A stretch of DNA of 64,000 bases. It comes from Paenibacillus sp. JNUCC-31. Lineage in GTDB: Bacteria > Bacillota > Bacilli > Paenibacillales > Paenibacillaceae. The stretch spans positions 868,001-932,000 of the forward strand of contig NZ_CP062165.1 of assembly GCF_014844075.1 (NCBI RefSeq). The letters are read 5' to 3'. A model generated the notes under the pieces. The model was not told where the DNA came from. It did no database searches and was given only the letters and a program-made list of their open reading frames with translations. This document shows, piece after piece, positions 51,591 through 61,557 of the stretch. A program made the translations under genes and the position numbers. The first letter of the stretch is position 1. Every line of letters starts with the position of its first letter.

Positions 51591-53798
51591 TTATGGACGG
51601 CTCGATGCGTTAACGACTTCCTTTTTCTTGTTATCTTTGCCTTTGGCTTTGGAGGGACCCTTTTCCTTATTCATAGCCGAAGTATCTCCCTCTTCGTTGT
51701 CCACTTCACCATCCACAGGTGTATCAGGCTCACCCTCCTGGTTAGGATCTACCGTTTCTTCGTCAACTTTGCCTGGATCGGTTTCATCAGGCGGCGGCTG
51801 AGCACCCTTCTCAGGCTCGATGGTAGGCACAACAACCGTTCCATTTTTGGCCTCGCTATAGGAGACCAAATACGTATCCAGGAATTGATCATCCCGATAG
51901 ACCGAAACCACACCATCCACATTTGGAGCCAAAATAAGCGGAATGGTCAGCAATTGGGCAGACTTGATGGTCCGGGTTCCCCATTCTTGATTCTTTCCAC
52001 GAGCATCCTCAAAAGTAATTCGAATTTTGCTGCTCTTTCCTTCTTCTTTTGGTGAAACGTTGATGTTATAGTCGTAGTTCAATGCCTCTGGCGGATATCC
52101 TGTACTGATGAAAATGGTGATTTTATCACCCGGATTCACCTCTGTACCGGCTTCCACAGGCCATTGCTGCGTAACTTTCCCCTGTTCAATCGTATAGCTT
52201 GGTTCTTCCTGTACCTGAGCAAGCACCAGCCCGGCAGACCTGATCAATTCCTCAGCTTGGCTGCGGGTCTTATTTTTCAGATCAGGCATTTTGACGGTTT
52301 TAGCGCCTTTGCTAACAGTCAAAACAATTTCAGTCTCTTTAGGATCGAATTCTACATCGACTCCAGGAGTTTGGGATATCACGTTCCCGGATGCAATGTC
52401 ATTGGAGAAATCATCCTTGCGTTTGATCTGATCCTCGTTGATGCCCAGAGCAATCAATTTTTTGACAGCCTCATCATAGGTATCCCCTTCAACACTGATC
52501 ATTTTGGTCAGTTCTTTTTCAGCCCCAACACTGAGCTGCACCTCAGAGCCTTCCTTGACCACATCGCCTTCGTTTCGGGTCTGGTCAAATACAATGCCAG
52601 GGTCCACACCTTCCTTGTATTTCCGGATGACCTCGGTACTGACCACAAGTCCTTTATCCTGCAACATTTGACGAGCCTTTTCCTCAGTTTGGCCAATCAC
52701 ATTGGGTACCGTAACATCAGGCACAACTAGCATGCCTTTTACGTACCATACGACCCCAACCATGGCGATGAGAATAAGGACTGTCAACGAGATCAGTAGC
52801 GCCGGCTTTTTCCAGTTCTTCGTTTTGGGCTTGCCTTTGTTATGATCATCGTCAGAATCCATCACAGGTACAGCACCTGTTGACGTTACGCCACGCGGCT
52901 CCGGCTTGATCGCTGGCATAACGCGGGTCTGATCGATATCATCCTCATCCGGAAAATCAATCTTTGTTTCATTGCGTCGTTCCGGCATCAGGCAGGTTTC
53001 GAGATCTGTCTGCATTTCTCTGGCCGACTGGTAGCGCTCCTGCGGATTTTTGCGCATGGATTTCAGAATAACGTTCTCCACGCTCTGCGGAATCAAAGGA
53101 TTGAATTTTCGTGGTTCATCGAACTCTTCCTGTAAGTGTTTCAGCGCAACACTGATTGGACTCTCTCCCAGGAACGGAAGCTGCCCAGTCAGCATTTGAT
53201 AGAGTACAATACCTAGAGAATATAAGTCCGACTTCTCGCCAGTCACGATGCCTTTGGCATGTTCCGGCGAGAAATAATGTACGGAACCGACCACCGAGCC
53301 GGTCTGTGTAATCGTTGTGGACGTAACCGCGCGGGCAATCCCGAAGTCCGTTACTTTCACACGGCCATTACGACCAATCAATATATTATGCGGTTTGATG
53401 TCCCGATGAATGATTTGATTATGATGTGCATGATCGAGGGCATCCGCAATCTGGGAAGCGATTCGAACCGCTTCGTCTACCTGCAGAGGCGCCCGTTCTT
53501 TAATAATTTCATTCAGGTTTTTGCCTTCGACGTACTCCATGACAATATAATGCACGTCATCTTCCTGCCCCACATCGTAAATACTGACTACATTAGGATG
53601 GGACAGTGATGCTGCGGACTGTGCTTCCCTGCGGAAACGACGAATAAACTCTTCGTCATGCACAAATTGCTGCCTTAGCACTTTGATGGCTACGTTCCGA
53701 TTGAGCAAAAGATCCTGGGCCTTATATACGAGAGCCATGCCTCCACCGCCGACACGCTCGATTACTTCATAGCGTCCGCCTAGCTGGTGCCCAATCAT
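51591..53798 (-). CDS. prkC: Ser/Thr protein kinase PrkC with three PASTA domains
   Basis: This is a 735-residue membrane kinase that senses peptidoglycan fragments. The cytoplasmic kinase domain (about 10-270) has GGGGMALVYKA, AIKVL, HRDIKPHNIL and DFGIAR. A membrane segment lies at about 332-354. Three extracellular PASTA repeats follow (about 357-425, 426-500 and 501-568), then a beta domain and an acidic, Pro-rich and finally Lys-rich tail of about 75 residues. The ATG overlaps the prpC stop by 4 bases. A short hairpin overlaps its stop codon and could modulate read-through into rsgA. Confidence 0.96.
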   Translation of the reverse strand: MIGHQLGGRYEVIERVGGGGMALVYKAQDLLLNRNVAIKVLRQQFVHDEEFIRRFRREAQSAASLSHPNVVSIYDVGQEDDVHYIVMEYVEGKNLNEIIKERAPLQVDEAVRIASQIADALDHAHHNQIIHRDIKPHNILIGRNGRVKVTDFGIARAVTSTTITQTGSVVGSVHYFSPEHAKGIVTGEKSDLYSLGIVLYQMLTGQLPFLGESPISVALKHLQEEFDEPRKFNPLIPQSVENVILKSMRKNPQERYQSAREMQTDLETCLMPERRNETKIDFPDEDDIDQTRVMPAIKPEPRGVTSTGAVPVMDSDDDHNKGKPKTKNWKKPALLISLTVLILIAMVGVVWYVKGMLVVPDVTVPNVIGQTEEKARQMLQDKGLVVSTEVIRKYKEGVDPGIVFDQTRNEGDVVKEGSEVQLSVGAEKELTKMISVEGDTYDEAVKKLIALGINEDQIKRKDDFSNDIASGNVISQTPGVDVEFDPKETEIVLTVSKGAKTVKMPDLKNKTRSQAEELIRSAGLVLAQVQEEPSYTIEQGKVTQQWPVEAGTEVNPGDKITIFISTGYPPEALNYDYNINVSPKEEGKSSKIRITFEDARGKNQEWGTRTIKSAQLLTIPLILAPNVDGVVSVYRDDQFLDTYLVSYSEAKNGTVVVPTIEPEKGAQPPPDETDPGKVDEETVDPNQEGEPDTPVDGEVDNEEGDTSAMNKEKGPSKAKGKDNKKKEVVNASSRP

Positions 53799-54571
53799 GA
53801 CTCACACCCCGTTTCCGATACCGCGGAACCTTCCTTTTGCAATTCAAACAGTGCAACCGTAATATTGTCATCTCCACCGGCAAGCAAAGCCAGCTGAAGC
53901 AAACGGTCTGCCCGATCTTCCAATGCCAGATCCAAATTACCTGCGACCTGAATCAGTTGCTCATTGCTGACCAGGTTACTTAAGCCATCACTGCAGAGGA
54001 GGAGAACCTCGCCCTCTTCCAGCTTGATTGTATCCAGATCCACCTTCACTTCGGCATCTGTGCCAAGTGCACGTGTCAACACGTTGCGACGCGGATGATG
54101 AGAGACGTCTTCTTTGCTGATCTGACCATTTTTGAACAATTCATTCACCAGAGTATGGTCTTCAGTCAACTGGATCAAATGTTTGTTCGCAATTTTGTAT
54201 GCCCTGCTGTCACCGATGTGACCGATAACGCCCTCCGTATCATTTAATAAGGCTGCTACCACAGTCGTACCCATGTTATGGTATTTGTCATCCGTGGATG
54301 CGGTGCGGAAGATGACTTCGTTGGCATGCAAAATAGCATCGCTGAGTGCGGCTGATAAAGACGCATGTGACAGACCTGGTTCAAGCGTCCCCAGATCCTG
54401 CACCAACGTCTCTACCGCCAGGCGGCTCGCCGTATCTCCTGCAAGATGTCCGCCCATACCATCGGCAACAATACCCAGTATATAACCTGTTTCAAGATTT
54501 CGAATCCAGGCTGAATCTTCATTCACCGAACGCACCCGTCCGATATGGCTCACATGAACTGTTTTGATCAA
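53795..54571 (-). CDS. prpC: PP2C-type Ser/Thr phosphatase (PrpC/Stp)
   Basis: This is a 258-residue metal-dependent phosphatase that opposes PrkC. Motifs include RSVNEDSA, VADGMGGHLAGD (metal-binding Asp), GDSRAY and LLCSDGLSN, and the C-terminal GGDDNITV. The start is TTG 54571, 5-6 bases after AGGTGAGAA. The stop overlaps prkC. It starts 7 bases after the rlmN stop, giving the conserved rlmN-prpC-prkC-rsgA-rpe order. Confidence 0.96.
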   Translation of the reverse strand: MIKTVHVSHIGRVRSVNEDSAWIRNLETGYILGIVADGMGGHLAGDTASRLAVETLVQDLGTLEPGLSHASLSAALSDAILHANEVIFRTASTDDKYHNMGTTVVAALLNDTEGVIGHIGDSRAYKIANKHLIQLTEDHTLVNELFKNGQISKEDVSHHPRRNVLTRALGTDAEVKVDLDTIKLEEGEVLLLCSDGLSNLVSNEQLIQVAGNLDLALEDRADRLLQLALLAGGDDNITVALFELQKEGSAVSETGCES

Positions 54572-54578
54572 AACGTTC

Positions 54579-55655
54579 TCACCTCAACTCCATATGCTTT
54601 GCACGAAGCTGGCCGCAAGCGGCAGCAATATCATGTCCCTGTTCACGACGAATGGTTACATTCACACCCTGCTCCGAAAGAATTTTCTGAAAATTGAAAA
54701 TATCACTTCTGGATGTTCTTACATACTTCCGCTCAGGTACATGGTTGACCGGAATCAGGTTGACGTGGCACAACATGTTCTTCAGCACGCCTGCCAGTTC
54801 TGCCGCATGCTCCGGCTGATCGTTCACGCCACCAATAAGTGCGTATTCAAACGTAATTCTTCTTCCGGTTTTGGCCAGATAATAACGCAGTGACTCCATA
54901 ACATCATCGAAAGGAAAACGACGGTTTACCGGCATCAGTTTGGAACGTAATGCATCGTTAGGCGCATGGATGGAGATCGCGAGGTTAATCTGCGTGTCTT
55001 CATCCGCAAACTTGTAGATGTTCGGTACGATTCCGCTTGTGGATACCGTGATATGACGCTGACCGATATTCAGTCCTTTTTCATGAATCATGATACGCAA
55101 GAACGTCATCGTGGCTTCATAGTTTTCAAAAGGTTCACCCGAACCCATGATTACGATGCTGCTGACACGTTCACCCCGTTCATCCAGAATTTTTTGGGCT
55201 TGCACAACCTGAGCCACAATTTCGCCAGCAGTAAGGTTACGCTTTAGTCCGCCCAGTGTGGACGCACAGAACGTACACCCAATCCGGCAACCAACCTGTG
55301 TCGTTACACAGATGCTGTTACCATAATTGTGCTTCATAATCACTGTTTCGATCGCATGATCATCATGCAAACCGAACAGGAATTTCACCGTTCCATCCTT
55401 GGATTCAAACTTCGTAATTTCGGTAAGTGTAACGAATTCAAACTGTTCAGTCAGTTTTTCACGCAGTGCTTTGGACAGATTCGTCATTTCACTGAAATCA
55501 TTTACACGTTTCACATAAATCCAGTCAAAAATCTGACCACCGCGAAAAGCCGGCTCCCCGTTATCGATAGCCCACTGTTGCAGCTCTTCCAGGGAATAAT
55601 CATATATAAAAGGTTTCATTTTGTTGTCAACACCTATTCCTTCTTTTCTTTTCAT
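54579..55655 (-). CDS. rlmN: 23S rRNA (adenine2503-C2)-methyltransferase RlmN
   Basis: This is a 358-residue radical SAM enzyme that methylates A2503 of 23S rRNA. The cluster-binding [10 protein letters not shown] is intact, as are the SAM-binding GSGEPFENY and the C-terminal Cys region (CGQL). The conserved N-terminal segment [25 protein letters not shown] is in place. Start ATG 55655 follows AGGAAG; ATG 55619 is an alternative. A terminator upstream (55803-55824) shows it begins a new transcript. Confidence 0.95.
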   Translation of the reverse strand: MKRKEGIGVDNKMKPFIYDYSLEELQQWAIDNGEPAFRGGQIFDWIYVKRVNDFSEMTNLSKALREKLTEQFEFVTLTEITKFESKDGTVKFLFGLHDDHAIETVIMKHNYGNSICVTTQVGCRIGCTFCASTLGGLKRNLTAGEIVAQVVQAQKILDERGERVSSIVIMGSGEPFENYEATMTFLRIMIHEKGLNIGQRHITVSTSGIVPNIYKFADEDTQINLAISIHAPNDALRSKLMPVNRRFPFDDVMESLRYYLAKTGRRITFEYALIGGVNDQPEHAAELAGVLKNMLCHVNLIPVNHVPERKYVRTSRSDIFNFQKILSEQGVNVTIRREQGHDIAAACGQLRAKHMELR

Positions 55656-55802
55656 TCTTCCTATTCTATCACAAAGACCACTTTACATCCATGTATACCC
55701 TTGATGCCCGTACTTCATGCATTATAACACCTCAGTGTCTGCATCGCACCCTATCATCACTTTTTACTGATGTTCAACCTTCCTGTCTTATCACAAAGAA
55801 AT

Positions 55803-55824
55803 CCGCCGAAGTTTCCCTCGGCGG
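55803..55824 (-). terminator. Terminator after rsmB
   Basis: ccgccga/tcggcgg 7-bp stem with 8-base loop. On the minus strand it is followed by ATTTCTTTG. Confidence 0.75.
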
Positions 55825-55850
55825 TCATCCTTCCGTGCTTTATTAAACTG

Positions 55851-57371
55851 TTAATCGCCTATCCTTGTCAACCGCGCAATGAAAAATCCGTCACTGTGAG
55901 CGTACTGAGGCAAGATCTGCACCCCACCGTTCACAACCTTCCAATCGGCTGTTTCCGATCCAGACCAGACCAACTCTTCAGCCGCCTTGTATTCCGGATG
56001 CCGATCCAAAAAATCAGCGACCATATGCTCGTTCTCCGCAGGCTCAATCGTACATGTACTATACACCAGAATACCACCTGGCTTTAACAGTGGTGCAACC
56101 CGATCCAGCAGTTCACGTTGCAAGTTGGAAATATCCTTGATGTCTTCTGTGGATTTGGTCCATTTGACATCCGGCTTGCGACGAATAACACCTAAACCGG
56201 AACACGGTGCATCCAGCAGTATACGATCGAACGATGCCTCTGGGTAACGCTCATCCAGATCCAGAGCATCTCCTGTAACGGCATCAATGCAACTGAGTCC
56301 CAGACGATCCGCCTGATCCATAATCAATTGACGTTTATGAGCATGTACATCATTCGCAACAATCCGTCCACGGTCCTGCATTTTCTCAGCCATATGGGCG
56401 GTCTTGCCACCGGGTGCTGCACAGCAGTCCAGTACAATCTGACCTTCTTCAGGCCCCACTGCCTCGGCTACGAGCATCGAACTTTCATCTTGAACGGACA
56501 ACAGGCCATCCCGATACCAGGACGTAAGTGCCATGTTGCCACCACTGCGAACGAGAATGCCTTCCGAACTAAGTCGGGAGGGTTCCACGATCGCACCCGT
56601 ACTCTCCATCTCTTGCATCAATTTCTCACGTGTAGTCATTGTCGTGTTCACACGAACACTAACCGCAGGCGGTTCATTATTCGCACGACAAATCGCTTCC
56701 GCCGTCTCTTCGCCATACTGGCTGATCCAGCGTTTGACCAACCACAGCGGGTGAGAATGCTCAAGTGAAATACGCTCAGCTGCAGGCAGATGCTCGGGAA
56801 TATGCAGTTGATCACGGTTACGGATCATATTCCGCAGAACCCCGTTCACCATACCGGAGATGCCCTGATGACCTAACTTTTTAGCCAGGTTGACGGCTTC
56901 GCTCACCACCGCGTGTTCCGGAATACGGTCCAGATATATCATCTGATACACGCTGATACGCAGCAAACTGCGAACCCAGGGTTGCAGTTTGGATACACCT
57001 TTGGCTACGTAACGTTCCAGAAAATAATCAAGGGTATTCAGTCTCGAAATCGTACCATAGACCAGTTCGGTAGCCAGCCCCGCATCTGCTGGGCTAAGCT
57101 CGGCTTCTTTCAAACGTCGGTTCAGCTCCAGGTTGCTGTAAGCCCCCTCTTGTTCAACAGCGCTGAGCACCTTCACTGCGAGTGCACGAGCAGATGTTTT
57201 GGGCCGCTCCGAGCGGGATGCACCATTTGCTGAAGATGAGGATGCAAATGAATTTCGTGCACCACCTGATTTCCCCGAGTTTGGACGACGCTGGTTTCCT
57301 CCGCGCCCGGACGCATTACCTGCGACTTTATGACCAGTCCCTGACGGGCGGCCCGGTGTATTTCCGCTCAT
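55851..57371 (-). CDS. rsmB: 16S rRNA (cytosine967-C5)-methyltransferase RsmB
   Basis: This is a 506-residue enzyme that methylates C967 of 16S rRNA. An N-terminal Ser/Gly/Asn/Arg-rich region of about 60 residues precedes a NusB-like RNA-binding domain (about 60-190). The methyltransferase domain has the SAM site CCAAPGGKTAHMAE and the two catalytic Cys in DAPCSGLGV and STCTIEPAEN. The low-complexity extension is absent from B. subtilis RsmB as I recall it. The ATG overlaps the fmt stop by 4 bases. Confidence 0.95.
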   Translation of the reverse strand: MSGNTPGRPSGTGHKVAGNASGRGGNQRRPNSGKSGGARNSFASSSSANGASRSERPKTSARALAVKVLSAVEQEGAYSNLELNRRLKEAELSPADAGLATELVYGTISRLNTLDYFLERYVAKGVSKLQPWVRSLLRISVYQMIYLDRIPEHAVVSEAVNLAKKLGHQGISGMVNGVLRNMIRNRDQLHIPEHLPAAERISLEHSHPLWLVKRWISQYGEETAEAICRANNEPPAVSVRVNTTMTTREKLMQEMESTGAIVEPSRLSSEGILVRSGGNMALTSWYRDGLLSVQDESSMLVAEAVGPEEGQIVLDCCAAPGGKTAHMAEKMQDRGRIVANDVHAHKRQLIMDQADRLGLSCIDAVTGDALDLDERYPEASFDRILLDAPCSGLGVIRRKPDVKWTKSTEDIKDISNLQRELLDRVAPLLKPGGILVYSTCTIEPAENEHMVADFLDRHPEYKAAEELVWSGSETADWKVVNGGVQILPQYAHSDGFFIARLTRIGD

Positions 57372-58321
57372 TTCAGCACCATTCCTGGTTTCAGGGTACC
57401 GCCACGGGCGAAATCAGCGGCTTGCATTACTTTTTTGCCAGCGGGTTGGACCTCAGTAAGCCAGAGGGAACCATCACCTGTGCGAACTTCAATGCCGTTC
57501 TTGCCTAATTGCAACACTGTTCCCGGCTCAGCTTGTCCAGCATCCGAAGACGTGAGCACATCCGCCTGATTCGGATTTGCTGCTGCCCAGACCTTGAAGA
57601 CCTGCTCATCCCACATCGTAAATGCACCTGAGAACGGCACAAGTCCGCGAATCTGATTAAACAGTTCACGCGATGTACGGTTCCAGTCCATCTTCTCGTC
57701 GTCCCGAGTCAGATTGCGGGCATACGAAGCCTCAGCTTCATCCTGAGGGACAGCCTTTGTTTCGCCAGCAACCAGCCGCGGCATTTCTTCCTGAAGCAAC
57801 TTGGAACCCGCTTCGCTGAGCTTTACAAACATGGAACCTGATGTATCTTCATCCGTAATCGGCACTTCCACACGTGAGATCATATCCCCCGTATCCAGAC
57901 CTTCCGCCATGAACATCAGCGTAACTCCCGTTACCAGCTCCCCATTAATAATGGAACGCTGAATCGGGGCCCCACCGCGATATTTGGGCAAAAGCGAACC
58001 ATGCACGTTCACACAACCTCGAACGGGCATATCCAGCACAGCTTTGGGCAGAATCTGCCCAAAGGCCGCGGTTACAATCAGATCCGGCTGCCATTCGGCT
58101 AATCGGGCCACTGCTTCCGGATCACGCAGTTTCACCGGTTGAAATACAGGCAGGCCGTGGCGTTCTGCCGCAGCCTTGACTGGTGTTGGCGTAAGCACCT
58201 TTTTGCGACCCTGTGGTTTATCCGGCTGTGTCACTACGCCAACCACGTTATAACCCTCGGCTATAAGCATATCAAGAGAAGGTACTGCAAATTCAGGTGT
58301 TCCCATAAAAACAATATTCAA
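57368..58321 (-). CDS. fmt: Methionyl-tRNA formyltransferase
   Basis: This is a 317-residue enzyme that formylates initiator Met-tRNA. NIVFMGTPEFAVPSL opens the protein. The active site HGSLLPKYRGGAPI with its Asn/His neighbours and the C-terminal tRNA-binding domain are present. The start is TTG 58321, 8 bases after AAGGAG. The in-frame GTG 58330 abuts the binding site. It is 12 bases after def, the usual def-fmt-rsmB order. Confidence 0.96.
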   Translation of the reverse strand: MNIVFMGTPEFAVPSLDMLIAEGYNVVGVVTQPDKPQGRKKVLTPTPVKAAAERHGLPVFQPVKLRDPEAVARLAEWQPDLIVTAAFGQILPKAVLDMPVRGCVNVHGSLLPKYRGGAPIQRSIINGELVTGVTLMFMAEGLDTGDMISRVEVPITDEDTSGSMFVKLSEAGSKLLQEEMPRLVAGETKAVPQDEAEASYARNLTRDDEKMDWNRTSRELFNQIRGLVPFSGAFTMWDEQVFKVWAAANPNQADVLTSSDAGQAEPGTVLQLGKNGIEVRTGDGSLWLTEVQPAGKKVMQAADFARGGTLKPGMVLK

Positions 58322-58333
58322 GTCGATCACTCC

Positions 58334-58822
58334 TTAGTTACGACGCGGCCCGGTTTGTTCGGCTGCAATTTCGTACACCTTTTCAGCAATATCTGTAAAG
58401 AGTACGCCATCCAGATGGTCAATTTCATGCTGGAATGCGCGTGACAGCAACCCGCTGCCCGTAATAATCAGTTCTTTGCCTTCACGGTCCAGCCCTTTGA
58501 CTGTAACCGTCTCAAAACGGCGCACATCACCGTTAATCCCAGGGATACTCAGGCAGCCTTCAGGTCCAAATTGCTCTCCCTCACTCGAAATGATTTCAGG
58601 ATTGATCATCTTGATCAAGCCCTGCTCATCTCCAGCATCGATCACAATGAGACGTTTCAAAATACCAACTTGTGGTGCAGCAAGACCTACGCCTTCAGCG
58701 TCATACATCGTATCTGCCATATCATCCAGCAGTTTCTGTACATTGGGTGTAACTTTGGTTACTTCTTTAGCTCTTTTGTGTAGTACCTCATCCGGTTCTT
58801 TCACGATAATACGAATCGACAT
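58334..58822 (-). CDS. def: Peptide deformylase
   Basis: This is a 162-residue metalloenzyme that removes the formyl group from nascent proteins. The three motifs are intact: GVGLAAPQVG, EGCLS and QHEIDHLDG (metal ligands Cys and two His, catalytic Glu). AAGGTG precedes the ATG. It is separated from priA by about 180 AT-rich bases. Confidence 0.96.
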   Translation of the reverse strand: MSIRIIVKEPDEVLHKRAKEVTKVTPNVQKLLDDMADTMYDAEGVGLAAPQVGILKRLIVIDAGDEQGLIKMINPEIISSEGEQFGPEGCLSIPGINGDVRRFETVTVKGLDREGKELIITGSGLLSRAFQHEIDHLDGVLFTDIAEKVYEIAAEQTGPRRN

Positions 58823-59006
58823 GTTGTAAGCACCTTCCTAATCCTCATCATAATTTCAGGACATCAGGCTCATTTCAAAAATAAGTACTGATTTTCTGCT
58901 ATGTAGCAGGTATCAAAAACTGATTTTAAGGTATCGAGCCATCATTCATGTTGTTTTTAATCTATGTTTATACCGCTTGTTTACATCCGCATTTTACTCC
59001 AAATGC

Positions 59007-61556
59007 TCACATTAACATTTGCGGGTCTACATCCAGACTAATTTGCAGTTTCTGCGCCTGAACATCGTCGTCCATGCGCCGGGCCGTCGCAAGCGCCAGT
59101 CCGATGGCGTCGACATCCCCCCGCCATTTTATCATACATTGGAATCGGTATCTATTCTTGATCCGAGGAATGGGTGACGCTACCGGTCCAAGCACGTCGA
59201 AAGCATCATTGCTGAAACGATCCAGGCTGCCTAACCAGCCAGCAGCATTTGCCTTTTCTTTCAGTATCCGTGTGTAGTTCTCAGCCAGACGGATCAATAC
59301 CGGAAGCTGCTCATGTGAGAAGGTCACCAAAATTAGGCGACAGTAAGGTGGATACTGCAAATTGCGCCGATGCAACAGCTCCTCACGGACAAACGAAACA
59401 TAGTCATGCTGACTCGCATGCCCAATCGAATAATGCTCTGGTGTATAGGACTGAACAAAGACCTCACCCGGAAGTTGATGTCGACCTGCACGACCCGCCA
59501 CCTGGGTAAGCAGCTGAAATGTTTTTTCGGCAGCCCGGAAATCTGGCAAATTGAGTGCCGAGTCTGCTGTTATGACACCAACCAGGGTGACATCAGGAAA
59601 ATCAAGCCCCTTGGCAACCATCTGAGTGCCCAGCAATACGTCTGCCTTTTTCTCGCGAAACTGCTTCAGCAGCTTCTCATGAGAGCCTTTTTCGCTCGTC
59701 GTATCCACGTCCATCCGAATGACACGAATACCCGGGAACAGTTTCGCCAACTCTTCCTCTACTCGCTGTGTACCTGTCCCAAAATATCGAATATGCTCAC
59801 TACCGCAATCCGGGCACACTTCAGGCGCTGCTTCCGCATATCCACAATAGTGACAACGAAGATTGTTGGAGCGCTGATGATAGGTTAGCGAAATATCACA
59901 TTCGGGACAGCCGGCAACATACCCACAGCTGCGACACATCACAAAGGTGGAATATCCGCGTCGATTCAGCAGAAGCACGGTCTGTTCCCCGCGTTCCAGC
60001 CGCTCCTCCAGCCCTTTGTGCAAGGCACGGCTGAACATCGAGCGATTTCCATCCTTCAGCTCTTCACGCATATCAACAATACGGACCTCCGGCAGCTTGT
60101 TGCCAAGTGCGCGGGTAGGCATCTCCAACAAAAGTGGTGCAAAGTCATCATTACTCTGTGAACGAGCAGCATAGTAACTTTCCAGCGATGGTGTCGCTGA
60201 ACCCAGAACAACGACGGCCTGGTGCTGCTGTGCTCTTTTTACCGCTACATCACGGGCATGATATTTCGGGGTTTCTTCCTGTTTATATGAAGTCTCATGC
60301 TCCTCGTCCATTATGATCAGACCAAGACGACTGAACGGAGCAAAGACTGCTGAACGGGCGCCAATGGCAACCTTCACCTGACCTTCCCGAATTTTGCGCC
60401 ACTCATCATAACGCTCTCCGCCAGACAACCGACTGTGCATCACGGCAACCTGGTCACCAAAGCGTCCTTTGAAACGCTCTACCATCTGCGGTGTCAATGC
60501 AATCTCGGGTACAAGCACAATCGCCTGCCGATCCTGTTCAATACAGCGCTGAATGGTCTGGAGGTATACTTCCGTCTTACCGCTGCCTGTTACACCATGA
60601 AGCAAAAAGACGCCATGGCGCCTCTCCTGCAATCGACCATTAATATTGTGATAGACATGCTGCTGCTCGTCAGTCAGATTCAGTGGCTCGGTCGCGCGAA
60701 ACTTACGGCCCTGATAAGGGTCACGAAAGACTTCGACGTCCTCCGTCACAACTAGCCCTTTCTCCTCCAGCCCTTTGACTGTAGCTGCTGATACCTGAAG
60801 GGTGGCCAGCAATTCTTTCATCGCCATTGGCAGCAGTTCTTTCATTTCCAGCAAAAAAGCCAGAACTTCTTTCTGTCGTTGTGCCTTTGCAGGGAACGAA
60901 GTCAACGCCTCTTCCGCCGCCGCCACATCCACAGCCAGATTAATCGACTTCATCGTTTTTTTATTCAGCTTGTCCTTAATCGCCTGGCTCTCCAGTAACA
61001 CGCCACTTAGCAACAGCTTCTTGATCAGCATCGCATGATTGGGATATTTCCGACTGAGTTGTTGCAGAGGAACCTGCCCGCGACTCTTCACAAAACGAAT
61101 AATATCCTGCTGCACTTTCTCTGTCGTCGATTCCTCTCCCCATACAAATAGAACCTCTTCACTAGGCTCCGAACCTGCCGTTTGTCCGTCGAGGGCATCT
61201 CCAAGTGAGATATACCGCTCTGCTTTCCCTTTCAGCGCAGTTGGTACCATGACCTGTAAAGACAAAATGCGATTGCTGGCATAACGTTCACTCATCCATT
61301 CAGCCAATTCAACCAAATCTTCAGATAACGGCGGAACGATATCCAGCAACTCCTGAATCGGTTTGAGTTTGAAAGACTCCGTGCCCGTGCGAGGCACCAG
61401 ATCAACAACGAAGCCCTGCACCGTCCGATGACCAAAAGGTACACCTACCCTGCTGCCAATCTCAATCCATTCACGCATGGATTCCGGCACCAGATAGTCA
61501 AAAGGCCGATCCGTCTGCTTCACAGGAACATCGACAATAACCTTGGCGATTTCCAT
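59007..61556 (-). CDS. priA: Primosomal protein N' (PriA helicase)
   Basis: This is an 849-residue replication restart helicase. A 3' DNA-binding domain (about 1-105) and winged-helix region are followed by helicase motifs: GVTGSGKTEVYL, DEEHETSYK and GSATPSLE. A zinc-binding block has eight Cys in CRSCGYVAGCPECD and CHYCGY...CPDCGS. GTQMVAKGLDFP, and later QVAGRAGR, complete it. The start ATG 61556 lies right after the coaBC stop, with GGAGG 8 bases upstream. The frame extends 54 codons into coaBC without meaning. Confidence 0.96.
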   Translation of the reverse strand: MEIAKVIVDVPVKQTDRPFDYLVPESMREWIEIGSRVGVPFGHRTVQGFVVDLVPRTGTESFKLKPIQELLDIVPPLSEDLVELAEWMSERYASNRILSLQVMVPTALKGKAERYISLGDALDGQTAGSEPSEEVLFVWGEESTTEKVQQDIIRFVKSRGQVPLQQLSRKYPNHAMLIKKLLLSGVLLESQAIKDKLNKKTMKSINLAVDVAAAEEALTSFPAKAQRQKEVLAFLLEMKELLPMAMKELLATLQVSAATVKGLEEKGLVVTEDVEVFRDPYQGRKFRATEPLNLTDEQQHVYHNINGRLQERRHGVFLLHGVTGSGKTEVYLQTIQRCIEQDRQAIVLVPEIALTPQMVERFKGRFGDQVAVMHSRLSGGERYDEWRKIREGQVKVAIGARSAVFAPFSRLGLIIMDEEHETSYKQEETPKYHARDVAVKRAQQHQAVVVLGSATPSLESYYAARSQSNDDFAPLLLEMPTRALGNKLPEVRIVDMREELKDGNRSMFSRALHKGLEERLERGEQTVLLLNRRGYSTFVMCRSCGYVAGCPECDISLTYHQRSNNLRCHYCGYAEAAPEVCPDCGSEHIRYFGTGTQRVEEELAKLFPGIRVIRMDVDTTSEKGSHEKLLKQFREKKADVLLGTQMVAKGLDFPDVTLVGVITADSALNLPDFRAAEKTFQLLTQVAGRAGRHQLPGEVFVQSYTPEHYSIGHASQHDYVSFVREELLHRRNLQYPPYCRLILVTFSHEQLPVLIRLAENYTRILKEKANAAGWLGSLDRFSNDAFDVLGPVASPIPRIKNRYRFQCMIKWRGDVDAIGLALATARRMDDDVQAQKLQISLDVDPQMLM

Positions 61557-61557
61557 A

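Noticed and set aside
51583..51602. agccgtcc/ggacggct hairpin at the prkC stop as a full terminator
   Set aside because: It overlaps the stop codon and lacks a proper T run; at most it is an attenuator.
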